DNA of 64,000 nucleotides, taken from positions 624,001 through 688,000 of the forward strand of contig NZ_CP152049.1 in NCBI RefSeq assembly GCF_038630985.1, given 5' to 3'. The DNA is from Paenibacillus sp. FSL H8-0548. Lineage in GTDB: Bacteria; Bacillota; Bacilli; Paenibacillales; Paenibacillaceae. The translations under genes were made by a program, and so were the position numbers. Shown piece by piece: positions 24,760-34,324 of this stretch. The notes under the pieces were generated by a model. That model was not told where the DNA came from. It worked only from the letters and a program-made list of their open reading frames with translations, and ran no database searches. Each line of letters begins with the position of its first letter. The first letter of the stretch is position 1.

Positions 24760-24776
24760 CAGGAATGCATAAAGGT

Positions 24777-24802
24777 GGGCTGTCAGACAAGCGCTGCAGC
24801 CC
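24777..24802 (+). terminator. Intercistronic hairpin after the binding-protein gene
   Basis: GGGCTG pairs with CAGCCC, followed by CTTCTT. It probably acts as a partial terminator or mRNA stabiliser that raises binding-protein output relative to the permeases. Confidence 0.5.
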
Positions 24803-24845
24803 CTTCTTGCCTCCAACGGGTTAGATGCACAGAGGAGATGACAGA

Positions 24846-25754
24846 ATGAATACAATCGTGAACCGCAGGTGGAAGCGGCAGTGGCCCTTGTATGCCATGC
24901 TTATCCCAGCAGTCATACTCGTAATTATATACAGTTATATTCCGTTAGCAGGCGGAGTCATTGCGTTTCAGGATTTTAAGCCCTCCAAGGGTTGGTTTGG
25001 ATCAGAGTGGGTGGGGCTTAATCAATTCCGTTATGTGTTCGAGCTCCCGGATATCTGGAAGGTTGTGCGCAATACGATTTGGATCTCTTTATTGAAAATG
25101 CTAGCCAATTTGGTTGTTCCCATCGTATTTGCCCTGCTGCTTAATGAGATTGGAAAATCGTTTATGAAGCGCTCGCTTCAAACTTTAATTTATTTACCGC
25201 ATTTTTTATCCTGGGTAATTCTCGGAGGCATTTTAATTGATATTTTATCGCCATCCGAAGGGATTGTTAATCATTTCATCCAATGGCTAGGCTTCAAGCC
25301 GATTTTTTTTCTGGGGAATAATAGCTGGTTTCCCTCTGTTCTAGTTCTGTCCGATACATGGAAAGAGTTTGGCTTTGGCACGATTATTTATTTGGCTGCT
25401 TTGACAGGGATCAATCCTGCTTTATATGAAGCAGCCGTAATCGACGGGGCCAGTCGTTTTAAGCAGATGCTGCATGTGACGCTTCCGGGAATGATTCCAA
25501 TTATCGTTCTTATGGCTACATTGAGCCTGGGAAATGTGTTGAATGCTGGTTTCGATCAAGTATTTAATCTTTATAATCCTCAGGTTTATGAGAGCGGAGA
25601 TGTCTTAGATACGTTGGTCTATCGTATGGGCCTGGAGGATGCTCAATATAGTGTTGCAACTGCAATAGGGCTAATAAAATCGATTGTATCGTTTATTTTT
25701 ATATCCGTTTCGTATTGGCTGGCATACCGGTTGGCTAATTATAGAATCTTCTAG
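24846..25754 (+). CDS. ABC sugar transporter permease, LplB-like
   Basis: A 302-residue inner-membrane permease with six predicted membrane helices and the ATPase-contact EAA loop YEAAVIDGASRFKQMLHVTLPGM. The N-terminal WPLYAMLIPAVILVIIYSYIPLAGGVIAF pattern is typical of LplB permeases, which pair with LplC-type partners. ATG 24846 follows GAGGAGATGACAGA; the ATG at 24825 has no ribosome binding site. The next permease starts 18 bases after the stop, and together they form the channel for the lipoprotein encoded upstream. Confidence 0.9.
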   Translation: MNTIVNRRWKRQWPLYAMLIPAVILVIIYSYIPLAGGVIAFQDFKPSKGWFGSEWVGLNQFRYVFELPDIWKVVRNTIWISLLKMLANLVVPIVFALLLNEIGKSFMKRSLQTLIYLPHFLSWVILGGILIDILSPSEGIVNHFIQWLGFKPIFFLGNNSWFPSVLVLSDTWKEFGFGTIIYLAALTGINPALYEAAVIDGASRFKQMLHVTLPGMIPIIVLMATLSLGNVLNAGFDQVFNLYNPQVYESGDVLDTLVYRMGLEDAQYSVATAIGLIKSIVSFIFISVSYWLAYRLANYRIF

Positions 25755-25771
25755 CAAAGGAGGGAGAGTAT

Positions 25772-26653
25772 ATGCGGTCGGCTTCTTGGGGACGTGTTGC
25801 TTTTCAGAGCTTTAATTATACTTTTTTGATTATGGTATCACTATTATGCATACTGCCGCTTGTTCACATACTAGCGATCTCATTTAGCTCTAGTTCGGCG
25901 GTTTCCGCAGGAGACGTTACGTTTTGGCCGGTCGATTTCACTGTGAAATCCTATTCTTTTATTTTGGATAATCCAAGATTTTTGGCATCAATTGGCATAA
26001 CTTTACAACGAGTGCTGTTAGGTACCGGACTGAGTCTTTTTCTGACCATATTGACGGCTTATCCTCTCTCGAAAGAAACATCTGCGTTTCGTCACCGTAC
26101 TCTATTTGCATGGTTTTTTGTATTTACTATTTTGTTTAACGGTGGATTGATTCCATGGTATATGACCATTAAGATGACAGGTCTGATTGATACGTTGTGG
26201 GCTTTAGTACTGCCGGCGGCGGTCGCTGTCTTTAATATTATTCTCCTTTTAAACTTCTACAGGTCATTGCCAAAAGAATTGGAGGAGGCCGCTGTTATTG
26301 ACGGGGCGGGACATTGGCTCATTCTTTGGAAGATCATGGTACCGCTGTCTATGCCGGCTATTGCCACCATCCTGTTGTTTACCGTCGTCCATCATTGGAA
26401 CTCTTGGTTTGACGGCATGATTCTGATGAACAAACCGAGCCATTATCCTTTGGCTACTTATTTGCAATCTGTCATTATTAAGCTGGATTTTGAGAATATG
26501 CGGCAGTCTGACATTTACATGCTGGGACTTATATCCGATCGTACTTCCAAAGCAGCGCAAATCTTTCTGGGTACTCTGCCTATCCTTTTGGTATACCCGT
26601 TTCTTCAAAGATACTTTATGAAGGGTATTGTTATGGGAAGTGTGAAAGGATAA
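25772..26653 (+). CDS. ABC sugar transporter permease, LplC/YtcP-like
   Basis: A 293-residue permease with six membrane segments and the EAA loop LEEAAVIDGAGHWLILWKIMVPLSMPAI. The C-terminal RYFMKGIVMGSVKG is characteristic of LplC/YtcP and MalG-type permeases. AAGGAGGGAG precedes ATG 25772. It forms a heterodimer with the preceding LplB-like protein. The glycosidase gene follows 28 bases later, which makes the locus a transport-and-hydrolysis operon. Confidence 0.9.
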   Translation: MRSASWGRVAFQSFNYTFLIMVSLLCILPLVHILAISFSSSSAVSAGDVTFWPVDFTVKSYSFILDNPRFLASIGITLQRVLLGTGLSLFLTILTAYPLSKETSAFRHRTLFAWFFVFTILFNGGLIPWYMTIKMTGLIDTLWALVLPAAVAVFNIILLLNFYRSLPKELEEAAVIDGAGHWLILWKIMVPLSMPAIATILLFTVVHHWNSWFDGMILMNKPSHYPLATYLQSVIIKLDFENMRQSDIYMLGLISDRTSKAAQIFLGTLPILLVYPFLQRYFMKGIVMGSVKG

Positions 26654-26681
26654 ATTCATTATGGCTTGGAGGTAGTTGAAA

Positions 26682-27734
26682 ATGACAAATCCGATATATC
26701 CTCTAATCCTTCCCGCCCCTAAAGCGGGAGGATACCGTGAGGAAAATTATTATATTTGGTGCGGCTCCTGTATTCGCGGGGAGGATGGACGCTATCATTT
26801 ATTTGCGTCGCGATGGAAGAAAGAACTAGGTTTTGGTGTTCATTGGCTATTTAATTGTGAAATCGTAAGGGCGGCCAGTGACGCTCCTGAGGGTCCCTAT
26901 CACTATGAGGAAACCGTACTTGGACGGCGCGACCGCTCCTATTTTGACGGAATGAATCAACATAATCCTCATATTAAGTATTATAACGGCACTTATTATC
27001 TCTACTATATGGGAACTACTTATGGGGGGCCTATTCCAGGACCAAACGATTTCATCCCGTCTGAACGCGGGGCTGAGGTCTGGAACAATAAAAGAATCGG
27101 TTTGGCCGTTGCAAGCTCTGTATTCGGGCCTTGGAGTCGTAAAGATACGCCTTTGCTGGAGCCGCGTCTGGGACAATGGGACGGAACGATTACTACTAAT
27201 CCCGCAGTAGCCATTCTCGACGATGGAACGACCTATATGATTTATAAATCAAGGGAGTATTCGGGATCTACTCTCCAACTCGGTGTAGCGATCGCTGACA
27301 ACCCGGCAGGTCCCTTCCAGCGCTTGTCGAACCAACCGATTCTAGGCTTTGATAATCCCGATTTGCATGTTGAAGATCCATATCTATGGCATGCCGATGG
27401 CCAATTTCATTTGCTTATGAAGGATGATTTTAAAAACAATTGCGGAGGGATCACTGGAGAGTGGGGAGCAGGAATCTATGCGACCAGCGACGATTGCATA
27501 CATTGGAATATCCATCCCGACCCAAAGGCCTATTCGAGAACGGTAAAGTGGGATGATGGCAGCGAAATCGAAATGTGCAACCTAGAGCGGCCGAATTTAT
27601 TATTTCAAGACGGGGTTCCGACGCACTTATTCGCTGCAACGGGTACGGGCGAGAAGGCGTGGCATTTTGATCATACTTGGAATATGGTGATTCCGCTAAC
27701 TAACGGCAGTCAGCCTAAGCATAATGAATCATGA
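26682..27734 (+). CDS. Five-bladed beta-propeller glycosidase (GH43/GH32-like clan)
   Basis: A 350-residue cytoplasmic protein without signal peptide that shows the repeating blade pattern of GH43/GH32-type enzymes: GEDGRYHLFASRW, NPHIKYYNGTYYLYYMG, NPAVAILDDGTTYMIYKS, VEDPYLWHADGQFHLLMKD, LERPNLLFQDGVPTHLF. The VEDPYLW and LERPNLLF segments carry acidic residues in positions typical of this fold. Closest in style to uncharacterised glycoside-hydrolase-like proteins of sugar operons; the exact activity is unclear, and a mannoside phosphorylase of GH130-like fold is an alternative. ATG 26682 has TTGGAGG 9 bases upstream. Confidence 0.75.
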   Translation: MTNPIYPLILPAPKAGGYREENYYIWCGSCIRGEDGRYHLFASRWKKELGFGVHWLFNCEIVRAASDAPEGPYHYEETVLGRRDRSYFDGMNQHNPHIKYYNGTYYLYYMGTTYGGPIPGPNDFIPSERGAEVWNNKRIGLAVASSVFGPWSRKDTPLLEPRLGQWDGTITTNPAVAILDDGTTYMIYKSREYSGSTLQLGVAIADNPAGPFQRLSNQPILGFDNPDLHVEDPYLWHADGQFHLLMKDDFKNNCGGITGEWGAGIYATSDDCIHWNIHPDPKAYSRTVKWDDGSEIEMCNLERPNLLFQDGVPTHLFAATGTGEKAWHFDHTWNMVIPLTNGSQPKHNES

Positions 27735-27757
27735 TTAAATGAAGGAGGGGCTCTGTC

Positions 27758-29053
27758 ATCAATACAGATGCTGCAAAATTACCGGAAGCCATTAACCTAT
27801 GGAGTCAGACACTGAAAATAATGCTTGGGGATGAGCCCAAACGCGCTGCTATTTTTGAAACATGCGTTGCAAATACATGGGAGACAACACTCAAGCGGCT
27901 GGATGACGGAACTACCTTTGTGATTACAGGGGATATTCCAGCTATGTGGCTTAGAGATTCGGCTGCTCAAATTAGGCCCTATCTATTGATTGCCGGGGAA
28001 AACTCGGAAGTCAGGGATGTGATTGCAGGACTGGTCGAGCGGCAATTTCAGCTGGTGATAACAGATCCTTATGCAAATGCATTTAATGAGGGGCCAACGG
28101 GCCTCGGTCACACCGAAGATTTAACGGAAATGAGACCATGGGTATGGGAGCGCAAATACGAGGTCGATTCGTTATGTTATCCGATCCAGCTAAGTTATCT
28201 GCTTTGGAAAAATACGGGCAGAACGTCACATTTTAGTGCCGCTTTTCGCGAAGGGTTATCGCTCATATTAAAGTTGTGGAGAACGGAGCAGTATCATGAA
28301 ACCCAATCCGAATACCGTTTTCAACGCATGAATTGTCCAGCAACCGATACATTGATTCGTGACGGCAAAGGATCGGAGACAGGCTATACCGGAATGACTT
28401 GGTCGGGTTTCCGGCCGAGTGATGATGCCTGTACGTATGGATATTTAATTCCTTCGAACATGTTTGCCGTCGTTGTGTTAAGATACGTCGTTGAAATAGC
28501 GACTGAAGTGTTAAATGACACGGAATTGGCGAAGGAAGCTATGGATCTTTCAAATGAAATTGACGCAGGTATTCAACAATACGGCATCATTGAGCATCCA
28601 GAGTTTGGGCTGATATATGCCTATGAGACGGATGGAATGGGAAATTATAACCTTATGGATGACGCGAATGTCCCAAGTCTACTGTCTAGCGCTTATTTAG
28701 GCTACTGTTCCATGGATGACCCGATCTATGTCAATACTCGCAAATTCATCCTTAGCTCGAATAATCCCTTCTATTTTAAAGGTGCTGCCGCAGCGGGAGT
28801 GGGCAGTCCGCATACTCCGTCTGACTATATTTGGCCAATAGCTTTGGCTATGGAGGGTTTGACGAGCGAGAGCAACAACGAAAGAAAAACAATCCTTAAA
28901 CTGCTTGAAAGCACGGATAATGGGTGTGGAATGATGCATGAGGGATTTCATAAGGATGATCCATCCTTATACACAAGGGAATGGTTCTCATGGGCGAATA
29001 TGATGTACTGCGAGCTGGTACTTCGAACACTTGATCTTCAAGTGAAAGGTTAG
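27758..29053 (+). CDS. GH125 metal-independent exo-alpha-1,6-mannosidase
   Basis: A GH125 (formerly DUF1237) enzyme with FVITGDIPAMWLRDSAAQIRPY near the N terminus, GHTEDLTEMRPWVWERKYEVDSLCYP, and MTWSGFRPSDDACTYGYLIPSNMFA and GMMHEGFHKDDPSLYTREWFSWANMMYCE toward the C terminus. It should remove alpha-1,6-linked mannose in the cytoplasm. The first ATG (27821) has no ribosome binding site and would cut the conserved N-terminal helix. A strong AAGGAGGGG at 27742-27750 instead points to an ATC codon at 27758, giving 431 residues starting with a plausible NTDAAKLPEAI. If ATC is not used, the product is 410 residues. It is the last gene of the operon. Confidence 0.8.
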   Translation: MNTDAAKLPEAINLWSQTLKIMLGDEPKRAAIFETCVANTWETTLKRLDDGTTFVITGDIPAMWLRDSAAQIRPYLLIAGENSEVRDVIAGLVERQFQLVITDPYANAFNEGPTGLGHTEDLTEMRPWVWERKYEVDSLCYPIQLSYLLWKNTGRTSHFSAAFREGLSLILKLWRTEQYHETQSEYRFQRMNCPATDTLIRDGKGSETGYTGMTWSGFRPSDDACTYGYLIPSNMFAVVVLRYVVEIATEVLNDTELAKEAMDLSNEIDAGIQQYGIIEHPEFGLIYAYETDGMGNYNLMDDANVPSLLSSAYLGYCSMDDPIYVNTRKFILSSNNPFYFKGAAAAGVGSPHTPSDYIWPIALAMEGLTSESNNERKTILKLLESTDNGCGMMHEGFHKDDPSLYTREWFSWANMMYCELVLRTLDLQVKG

Positions 29054-29110
29054 TTTTCAAGAAATAACGTAAGACGCTGCCCCCAAAAATAATCCTTTTA
29101 TCGTTTGAAA

Positions 29111-29140
29111 AAAAGTCCCCTCTTGTGGGACTTTTGTGTT
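29111..29140 (+). terminator. Terminator of the mannoside operon
   Basis: AAAAGTCCC (29111-29119) pairs with GGGACTTTT (29127-29135), followed by GTGTTTT. Confidence 0.8.
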
Positions 29141-29240
29141 TTAATCAGAGTAATGTTAACAGCGGGGATAGAGAAATCAGCAATTTAAAAGCATAAGAGT
29201 TATAATAAGTAGTAGCAAATATATGAGGCAGGGGCTTGAG

Positions 29241-30029
29241 ATGAAGGAACATCGCGTAGCTTATAATGGGAATGTAAATATAGGTTTAAACACAGATGTC
29301 AATAGACCAACACCTGAATATATTGAAGCAGTCCATAAGCTAAGAGAGAAATTTCTATATGCTATTCAACATAGCAATCTGGATGATATAAATGAATATG
29401 AAAGGGACTTGAATCAGAAATTTAATGATAAGCATTTAAACATTCTTAATCGAGTCCCAAATGATAAAATTAGATCTTATAAAAACATTTTATTGTCGCA
29501 CAATACCCTTTACAGCTATTCAGCTGAAAAAGGAGGCTTAAGTGCATGGCAGACTCACTTTATATCGGAAAAGTATGCCATCATGATCGAGCATGCCGAA
29601 CATATCTCTGAGCTGGATAAGATTCATTCAAATATGGTTAAAGAGTATTCTGATCCAACAATCCGAAAATCTAACAGTGACAAATTAACAATCGTAGAGA
29701 AGGCAGAAATATATATTGAAATGAACTTTGCAGAGGACATTTCCATGGACGAAATGGCAGGAAAGCTGCATGTTCATCCTTCCCATTTGATGCGAGTATT
29801 TAAGAAGGAAAAAGGAATAACGATTAGTTATTATCGTAATCAGCGAAGAATAAAGGAAGCGAAGCAGCTTATTCTTTACTCCAATCTTTCCATGACTGAA
29901 ATTGCCATTATGATTGGATTTAGCAATTCTCAGTATTTTTCAAAGTTTTTTAAAGAGGAAGCAGGAGTAACTCCTTTAGAGTTCAAAAAAGGTATCATTA
30001 ACGATTCTAAAAAAAATTTAGTGAATTGA
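29241..30029 (+). CDS. AraC-family regulator of the symporter/creatininase cassette
   Basis: A 262-residue regulator with an AraC-type double helix-turn-helix at about residues 160-255 (ISMDEMAGKLHVHPSHLMRVFKKEKGITISYY, MTEIAIMIGFSNSQYFSKFFKEEAGVTPLEFK). The N-terminal half is helical and polar, with no cupin signature, so its signal is not evident. ATG 29241 is preceded by GGCAGGGG; ATG 29223 is an alternative. The gene is AT-richer than the mannoside operon and ends in its own terminator. It lies directly upstream of the GPH symporter gene, which it probably controls. Confidence 0.8.
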   Translation: MKEHRVAYNGNVNIGLNTDVNRPTPEYIEAVHKLREKFLYAIQHSNLDDINEYERDLNQKFNDKHLNILNRVPNDKIRSYKNILLSHNTLYSYSAEKGGLSAWQTHFISEKYAIMIEHAEHISELDKIHSNMVKEYSDPTIRKSNSDKLTIVEKAEIYIEMNFAEDISMDEMAGKLHVHPSHLMRVFKKEKGITISYYRNQRRIKEAKQLILYSNLSMTEIAIMIGFSNSQYFSKFFKEEAGVTPLEFKKGIINDSKKNLVN

Positions 30030-30051
30030 TCGATATAAATAGTGGAACTCT

Positions 30052-30084
30052 TAGGCGCATAATAAACTTTGCGTCTATTTTTTT
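30052..30084 (+). terminator. Terminator of the AraC gene
   Basis: TAGGCGCA (30052-30059) pairs with TGCGTCTA (30070-30077) with one wobble, followed by seven T. Confidence 0.8.
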
Positions 30085-30225
30085 GCGGTTTTTGAAAAAA
30101 TTGATGCAATTATACTATAAAAACATGCAATTGTAGCGTAAAAGTATTTTTAATATTGAATGTATACTAAATAAATAAGCTCGAAATAGAGCGCTTACTT
30201 GCAGGAAGACAGAGGAGGAAGAACG

Positions 30226-31593
30226 ATGAGAAAGTTTGGAGCAAGAGACCAGGTAGGATACGCGCTAGGAGATATAGGTGGAAGTTTCGTCAACTTATAT
30301 ATAGGTGGATTTTTCTTAATCTTCTGTACGTATGTTTTAGGTGTAAGCCCTTACTTTATGGGGACCTTGTTTTTATTAGGCAAGTTTTTTGATGCCGCTT
30401 GCAACGTAATTATGGGAACTCTTCCAGACCGTTGGAAGCTAGGGAAATCCGGCGATAAATTTTTGCCGTATATTACGATCTCCAAATGGATATTAGCAGC
30501 TTCTTGCTTACTGTCTTTTGCAGATGTATCTGGTTTGGGATCTACTGCCACGCATATTTGGGTCGTATTCGTCTATTTATTCTTCTGTGTTGCTTACACA
30601 GCTGATTCTATCCCTTACGGTTCTCTGGCATCTGTTATTACTACTGATCCTGTTGAACGCACCAAATTATCTCGTGCACGGGCTATTGGCGGGATGGTTG
30701 TTGGACTTGGTTTCTTATCCTTTGTTCCCATGTTTATCTATGATCATTCTGGCTCTGTAATTCCAGAAGCCTTTTTCCAAATTGCTATCGTATTTAGTAT
30801 TTTATCGGTATTAGCTTATACAGGGCTTGTACGATTAACGACAGAACGTATTCGTGATGATAAACCCGCAGGTGCAAAATCCGATTACAATTTTAAGGAT
30901 GCATTTAAAGTAGCGCTTAAAAACAGACCGTTGATTGGTATGATGGTTGCTTCCGTTGGTTCACTACTTATGATCAATGGTGTAAGTCAATTAGCACCTA
31001 TCGTCTTTGCAGAACGTTATCACATGCCTGGTGCTTTTACGATCAACTCCTTTATTAGCATTGGTATTACGCTCGTATTGTTCACGATCATTCCTAAATT
31101 GGTAGCTAGGTTTAATAAAAGAAATATTATTATTGCGACCTCAATCTTCAGTTTTGCTGCAACACTTTTCATCACATTTGTCACAATTGAAAATGTATAC
31201 GTGTTCATGGCTGTATATAATCTAGCTACAATCGGTTCATCTGTTTTTGTTATGGTGGTTTGGGCTCTTGTAACCGATTGTATCGATTATGCCGAGCTTC
31301 AAACAGGAAAGCATTACGAGGGTACACTTTATTCTCTATATTCCTTTGCTCGTAAAGTCGGTATGGGACTAGGCGCTGCTATCGGAAGCTATGCTTTAGG
31401 ATGGGTAGGGTTCGTTTCTGGGGCAAAATCTCAATCACCGGAAGTAGCAGAAGGCGTATTGAAAATGTACACGGGTATGCCAATACTCGCATTCGTTATT
31501 ATTTTAATCGGTGTAGGTCTAATCTATAACCTCAATACAAAGCGAACTAATGAAATGTATGCTGCGTTAAAAGAAATGAGAGCAGCTAAATAA
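30226..31593 (+). CDS. GPH-family cation symporter (MFS_2 fold)
   Basis: A 455-residue transporter with twelve predicted membrane segments. The opening FGARDQVGYALGDIGGSFV and the motif GKFFDAACNVIMGTLPDR are typical of the glycoside-pentoside-hexuronide:cation symporter family, which couples uptake of glycosides or uronates to sodium or protons. ATG 30226 has GGAGGAAG upstream. The creatininase-family gene follows after 55 bases and is probably co-transcribed, so the imported compound is likely its substrate or a precursor. The substrate cannot be read from sequence. Confidence 0.85.
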   Translation: MRKFGARDQVGYALGDIGGSFVNLYIGGFFLIFCTYVLGVSPYFMGTLFLLGKFFDAACNVIMGTLPDRWKLGKSGDKFLPYITISKWILAASCLLSFADVSGLGSTATHIWVVFVYLFFCVAYTADSIPYGSLASVITTDPVERTKLSRARAIGGMVVGLGFLSFVPMFIYDHSGSVIPEAFFQIAIVFSILSVLAYTGLVRLTTERIRDDKPAGAKSDYNFKDAFKVALKNRPLIGMMVASVGSLLMINGVSQLAPIVFAERYHMPGAFTINSFISIGITLVLFTIIPKLVARFNKRNIIIATSIFSFAATLFITFVTIENVYVFMAVYNLATIGSSVFVMVVWALVTDCIDYAELQTGKHYEGTLYSLYSFARKVGMGLGAAIGSYALGWVGFVSGAKSQSPEVAEGVLKMYTGMPILAFVIILIGVGLIYNLNTKRTNEMYAALKEMRAAK

Positions 31594-31648
31594 GAAAAAT
31601 TCTAATGTATAGTGAGTTCTTATCTATAAAAGAATAGGAGTGTTTGAT

Positions 31649-32491
31649 ATGCGTACTAGATTCCTTTCAAAAATGACCAATGGGGAAGTTGAACAATATT
31701 TAGATCGAAATGATATTATCTATGTTCCAGTTGGCGTAACGGAAACTCACGGAGCCTTGCCTTTAGATTCTGAAACCGTTTTAGCAGAAGCGATCGCTTT
31801 GAAAATGGCTGAAGCATCTGATGGGCTTGTTCTTCATAATTTACCTTATTTCTTTCCAGGTGGAACGACTGTCGCTCGCGGCACGATTCAAATGAGTGTA
31901 AAAGATGGGATGGCTTATTTAGATAAGATAGCGAAGTCGTTGTTGAATCAAGGCTTTAGACGACAAATTTATGTTACATCTCATGGTCCAGCGTATTTGA
32001 CCGTAAGTGGTATGGTTCGTGATTTCTTTGATGAAACGAAAGTGCCGATCCTCTATATGGACTTGTTAAAAGCGGCAGAAATAGTCAATTTTAATTTACT
32101 GGAGCAATTCCATGCTATAAGTATTGGAGCATATAAGGTGCTGGGCAGACTAGAAGATGTACCATTAAACGTACCTGAATCGCAGTCGGTTACGTATGAT
32201 GTGCAGCATATGCTGGCAGGCATGAATAAAAATCCTGGAAATCTATTAGGCAAGTATGCTTATCAATCTGGCGCTGTTGGTTCTTATTTTCATGAGCCCT
32301 CTGATCATATGGCAACACCGCTATTAAAAACGCCTGAAGACAGAGAAGGACATGCAGCTGCGGGGGTTCAAGCGATTAACGAGCTTATTCAAGCATTGAA
32401 TATGCCAGCTATTGCAGAATCACTTCGTCAAGTGGACGATTATACTAAGGATACTATTCTTCCTAAATACGGAGCGCATTTACCAAGCTAA
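31649..32491 (+). CDS. Creatininase-family amidohydrolase
   Basis: A 280-residue member of the creatininase superfamily of metal-dependent amidohydrolases. The first metal site is visible in VGVTETHGALPLDSETV (Glu, His and Asp). The second region, TSHGPAYL, differs from the usual NGHGGN, and the third reads YFHEPSDH instead of HAGEWETS. The fold and some ligands are therefore kept, but the active site is divergent. Known members hydrolyse creatinine or formamide intermediates, or act on peptides such as mycofactocin precursor. AATAGGAG lies 8 bases before ATG 31649. It pairs with the symporter upstream, and the reaction is unknown. Confidence 0.75.
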   Translation: MRTRFLSKMTNGEVEQYLDRNDIIYVPVGVTETHGALPLDSETVLAEAIALKMAEASDGLVLHNLPYFFPGGTTVARGTIQMSVKDGMAYLDKIAKSLLNQGFRRQIYVTSHGPAYLTVSGMVRDFFDETKVPILYMDLLKAAEIVNFNLLEQFHAISIGAYKVLGRLEDVPLNVPESQSVTYDVQHMLAGMNKNPGNLLGKYAYQSGAVGSYFHEPSDHMATPLLKTPEDREGHAAAGVQAINELIQALNMPAIAESLRQVDDYTKDTILPKYGAHLPS

Positions 32492-32498
32492 TAGTTAA

Positions 32499-32540
32499 CA
32501 AGCCGTGTGAATCCTATGGATTCACATGGCTTGTTTCGTT
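32499..32540 (+). terminator. Terminator of the symporter/creatininase operon
   Basis: ACAAGCCGTGTGAATCC pairs with GGATTCACATGGCTTGT, 17 bp with one wobble, followed by TTCGTT. Confidence 0.85.
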
Positions 32541-32777
32541 AAATAGAGAAAAATAAGGATAAAAACTGCAGCAGGCTGTCTTTACTGAAATTTACCGGCT
32601 TTTAAATAGGTTATAACTAGCTTATAATAGATGTAGCAATTATCTTAATCTATTAATTTAGTGATACAATATAATGAGGTTTTAATTGATACGGAAAAGG
32701 TTGACTAGGTCGCACCTTGGCTTGCTGTGGAGCGCCAATATCTTTTCTTCAAATATTAGCGTGTTAGGAAGGTAAAA

Positions 32778-34289
32778 ATGAGCAACAGACAAACTAAAAC
32801 AGACGTTATTTTAATTGGTGCCGGAATTATGACTGCCACTTTGGGGACACTATTGAAAGAATTAGTACCGGACTGGAAAATTACAGTGTTTGAGAAGCTC
32901 GCAAGTGCAGGAGAAGAAAGTTCTAACGAATGGAACAATGCAGGAACGGGACATGCTGCGCTATGCGAGCTTAACTACACCTCCGAAAAACCGGACGGAT
33001 CTGTAGATATTAGCAAAGCGATCAATGTTAATGAACAGTTTCAGGTTTCCATGCAGTTCTGGTCTTATCTCGTAAACAGAAATTTAATACGCAACCCGCA
33101 GGATTTTATTATGCCATTGCCGCATATGAGTTTAGTGCAAGGGGAAAATAATGTAGCGTATTTGAAAAAACGTTTTGAAGCGATGTCCAACAATCCACTG
33201 TTTCAAGGGATGGAATTTTCCGATGACCCGAAAAAACTAATGGAATGGATTCCTCTTATTATGAAAGACCGTTCAGTGAATGAGCCCATTGCGGCCACAA
33301 AAATTGACACGGGAACGGATGTTAACTTTGGTGCTCTGACTCGAATGCTGTTTGACCACTTAAAGAGTAAAAAAGTCGGTATTCACTACAAGCAGCAGGT
33401 TAATGATATTAAACGTACGAGCGATGGTTCATGGGAATTGAAAGTAAAGAATGTCGATAGCGGTAAAGTTGAGAATCATACTGCAAAATTCGTCTTTATC
33501 GGCGGTGGCGGCGGAAGCCTGCATTTATTGCAAAAATCGGGCATTCCTGAAGGGAAACACATTGGTGGATTCCCAATAAGCGGAATATTTATGGTGTGCA
33601 ACAATAAGGATGTTGTAGCTCAGCATCATGCAAAAGTATACGGCAAAGCTGCAGTTGGGGCACCGCCAATGTCTGTTCCGCATCTGGATACCAGGTTTAT
33701 CGATAACAAAAAATCGTTACTATTTGGGCCGTTTGCCGGCTTCTCGCCGAAGTTTTTAAAAACGGGCTCTATGATGGATTTGATCACTTCCGTAAAAGCG
33801 GATAATCTCACAACTCTGTTGGCCGCAGGTGCCAAAAACCTTTCCTTAACAACTTACCTCATTCAGCAAGTGATGTTATCGAAAGAAAAGCGCATGGAAG
33901 AGCTGCGAGCGTTTATCCCGAACGCCAAAAGCGAGGATTGGGATTTAGTAGTAGCTGGCCAACGTGTGCAGGTTATTAAAGATACTGCTGCAGGCAAAGG
34001 AACGCTTCAATTTGGTACGGAAGTGGTTAGTGCGAGTGATGGCTCAATAGCGGCATTGCTAGGTGCTTCTCCGGGCGCTTCTACCGCTGTTTCCGTTATG
34101 CTTGAGGTCATTAACAAATGCTTCCCGCAGCATGTCAAAGAGTGGGAACCGAAAATAAAAGAAATGATTCCTTCTTATGGCTTGTCACTAATGAAAAACC
34201 CAGAGCTTATTCGCGAAATTCATACTTCAACAGCGCGGACGCTTGTTCTAAACAGTGAGCAGCCACGCGTCAAGCAGACTTCTTTCTAA
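32778..34289 (+). CDS. mqo: Malate:quinone oxidoreductase
   Basis: A 503-residue FAD-dependent peripheral membrane enzyme that oxidises malate to oxaloacetate and passes electrons to quinone, bypassing NAD-dependent malate dehydrogenase. The FAD-binding Rossmann motif [20 protein letters not shown] is at the N terminus. The mqo-type stretches [44 protein letters not shown] and [11 protein letters not shown] follow. It is flanked by terminators and stands alone. TATAAT at 32670-32675 may be its -10. The length is as expected for the family. Confidence 0.95.
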   Translation: MSNRQTKTDVILIGAGIMTATLGTLLKELVPDWKITVFEKLASAGEESSNEWNNAGTGHAALCELNYTSEKPDGSVDISKAINVNEQFQVSMQFWSYLVNRNLIRNPQDFIMPLPHMSLVQGENNVAYLKKRFEAMSNNPLFQGMEFSDDPKKLMEWIPLIMKDRSVNEPIAATKIDTGTDVNFGALTRMLFDHLKSKKVGIHYKQQVNDIKRTSDGSWELKVKNVDSGKVENHTAKFVFIGGGGGSLHLLQKSGIPEGKHIGGFPISGIFMVCNNKDVVAQHHAKVYGKAAVGAPPMSVPHLDTRFIDNKKSLLFGPFAGFSPKFLKTGSMMDLITSVKADNLTTLLAAGAKNLSLTTYLIQQVMLSKEKRMEELRAFIPNAKSEDWDLVVAGQRVQVIKDTAAGKGTLQFGTEVVSASDGSIAALLGASPGASTAVSVMLEVINKCFPQHVKEWEPKIKEMIPSYGLSLMKNPELIREIHTSTARTLVLNSEQPRVKQTSF

Positions 34290-34324
34290 ATTCCTGCAAG
34301 GGCTCAAAGATGTATAACAGTATG

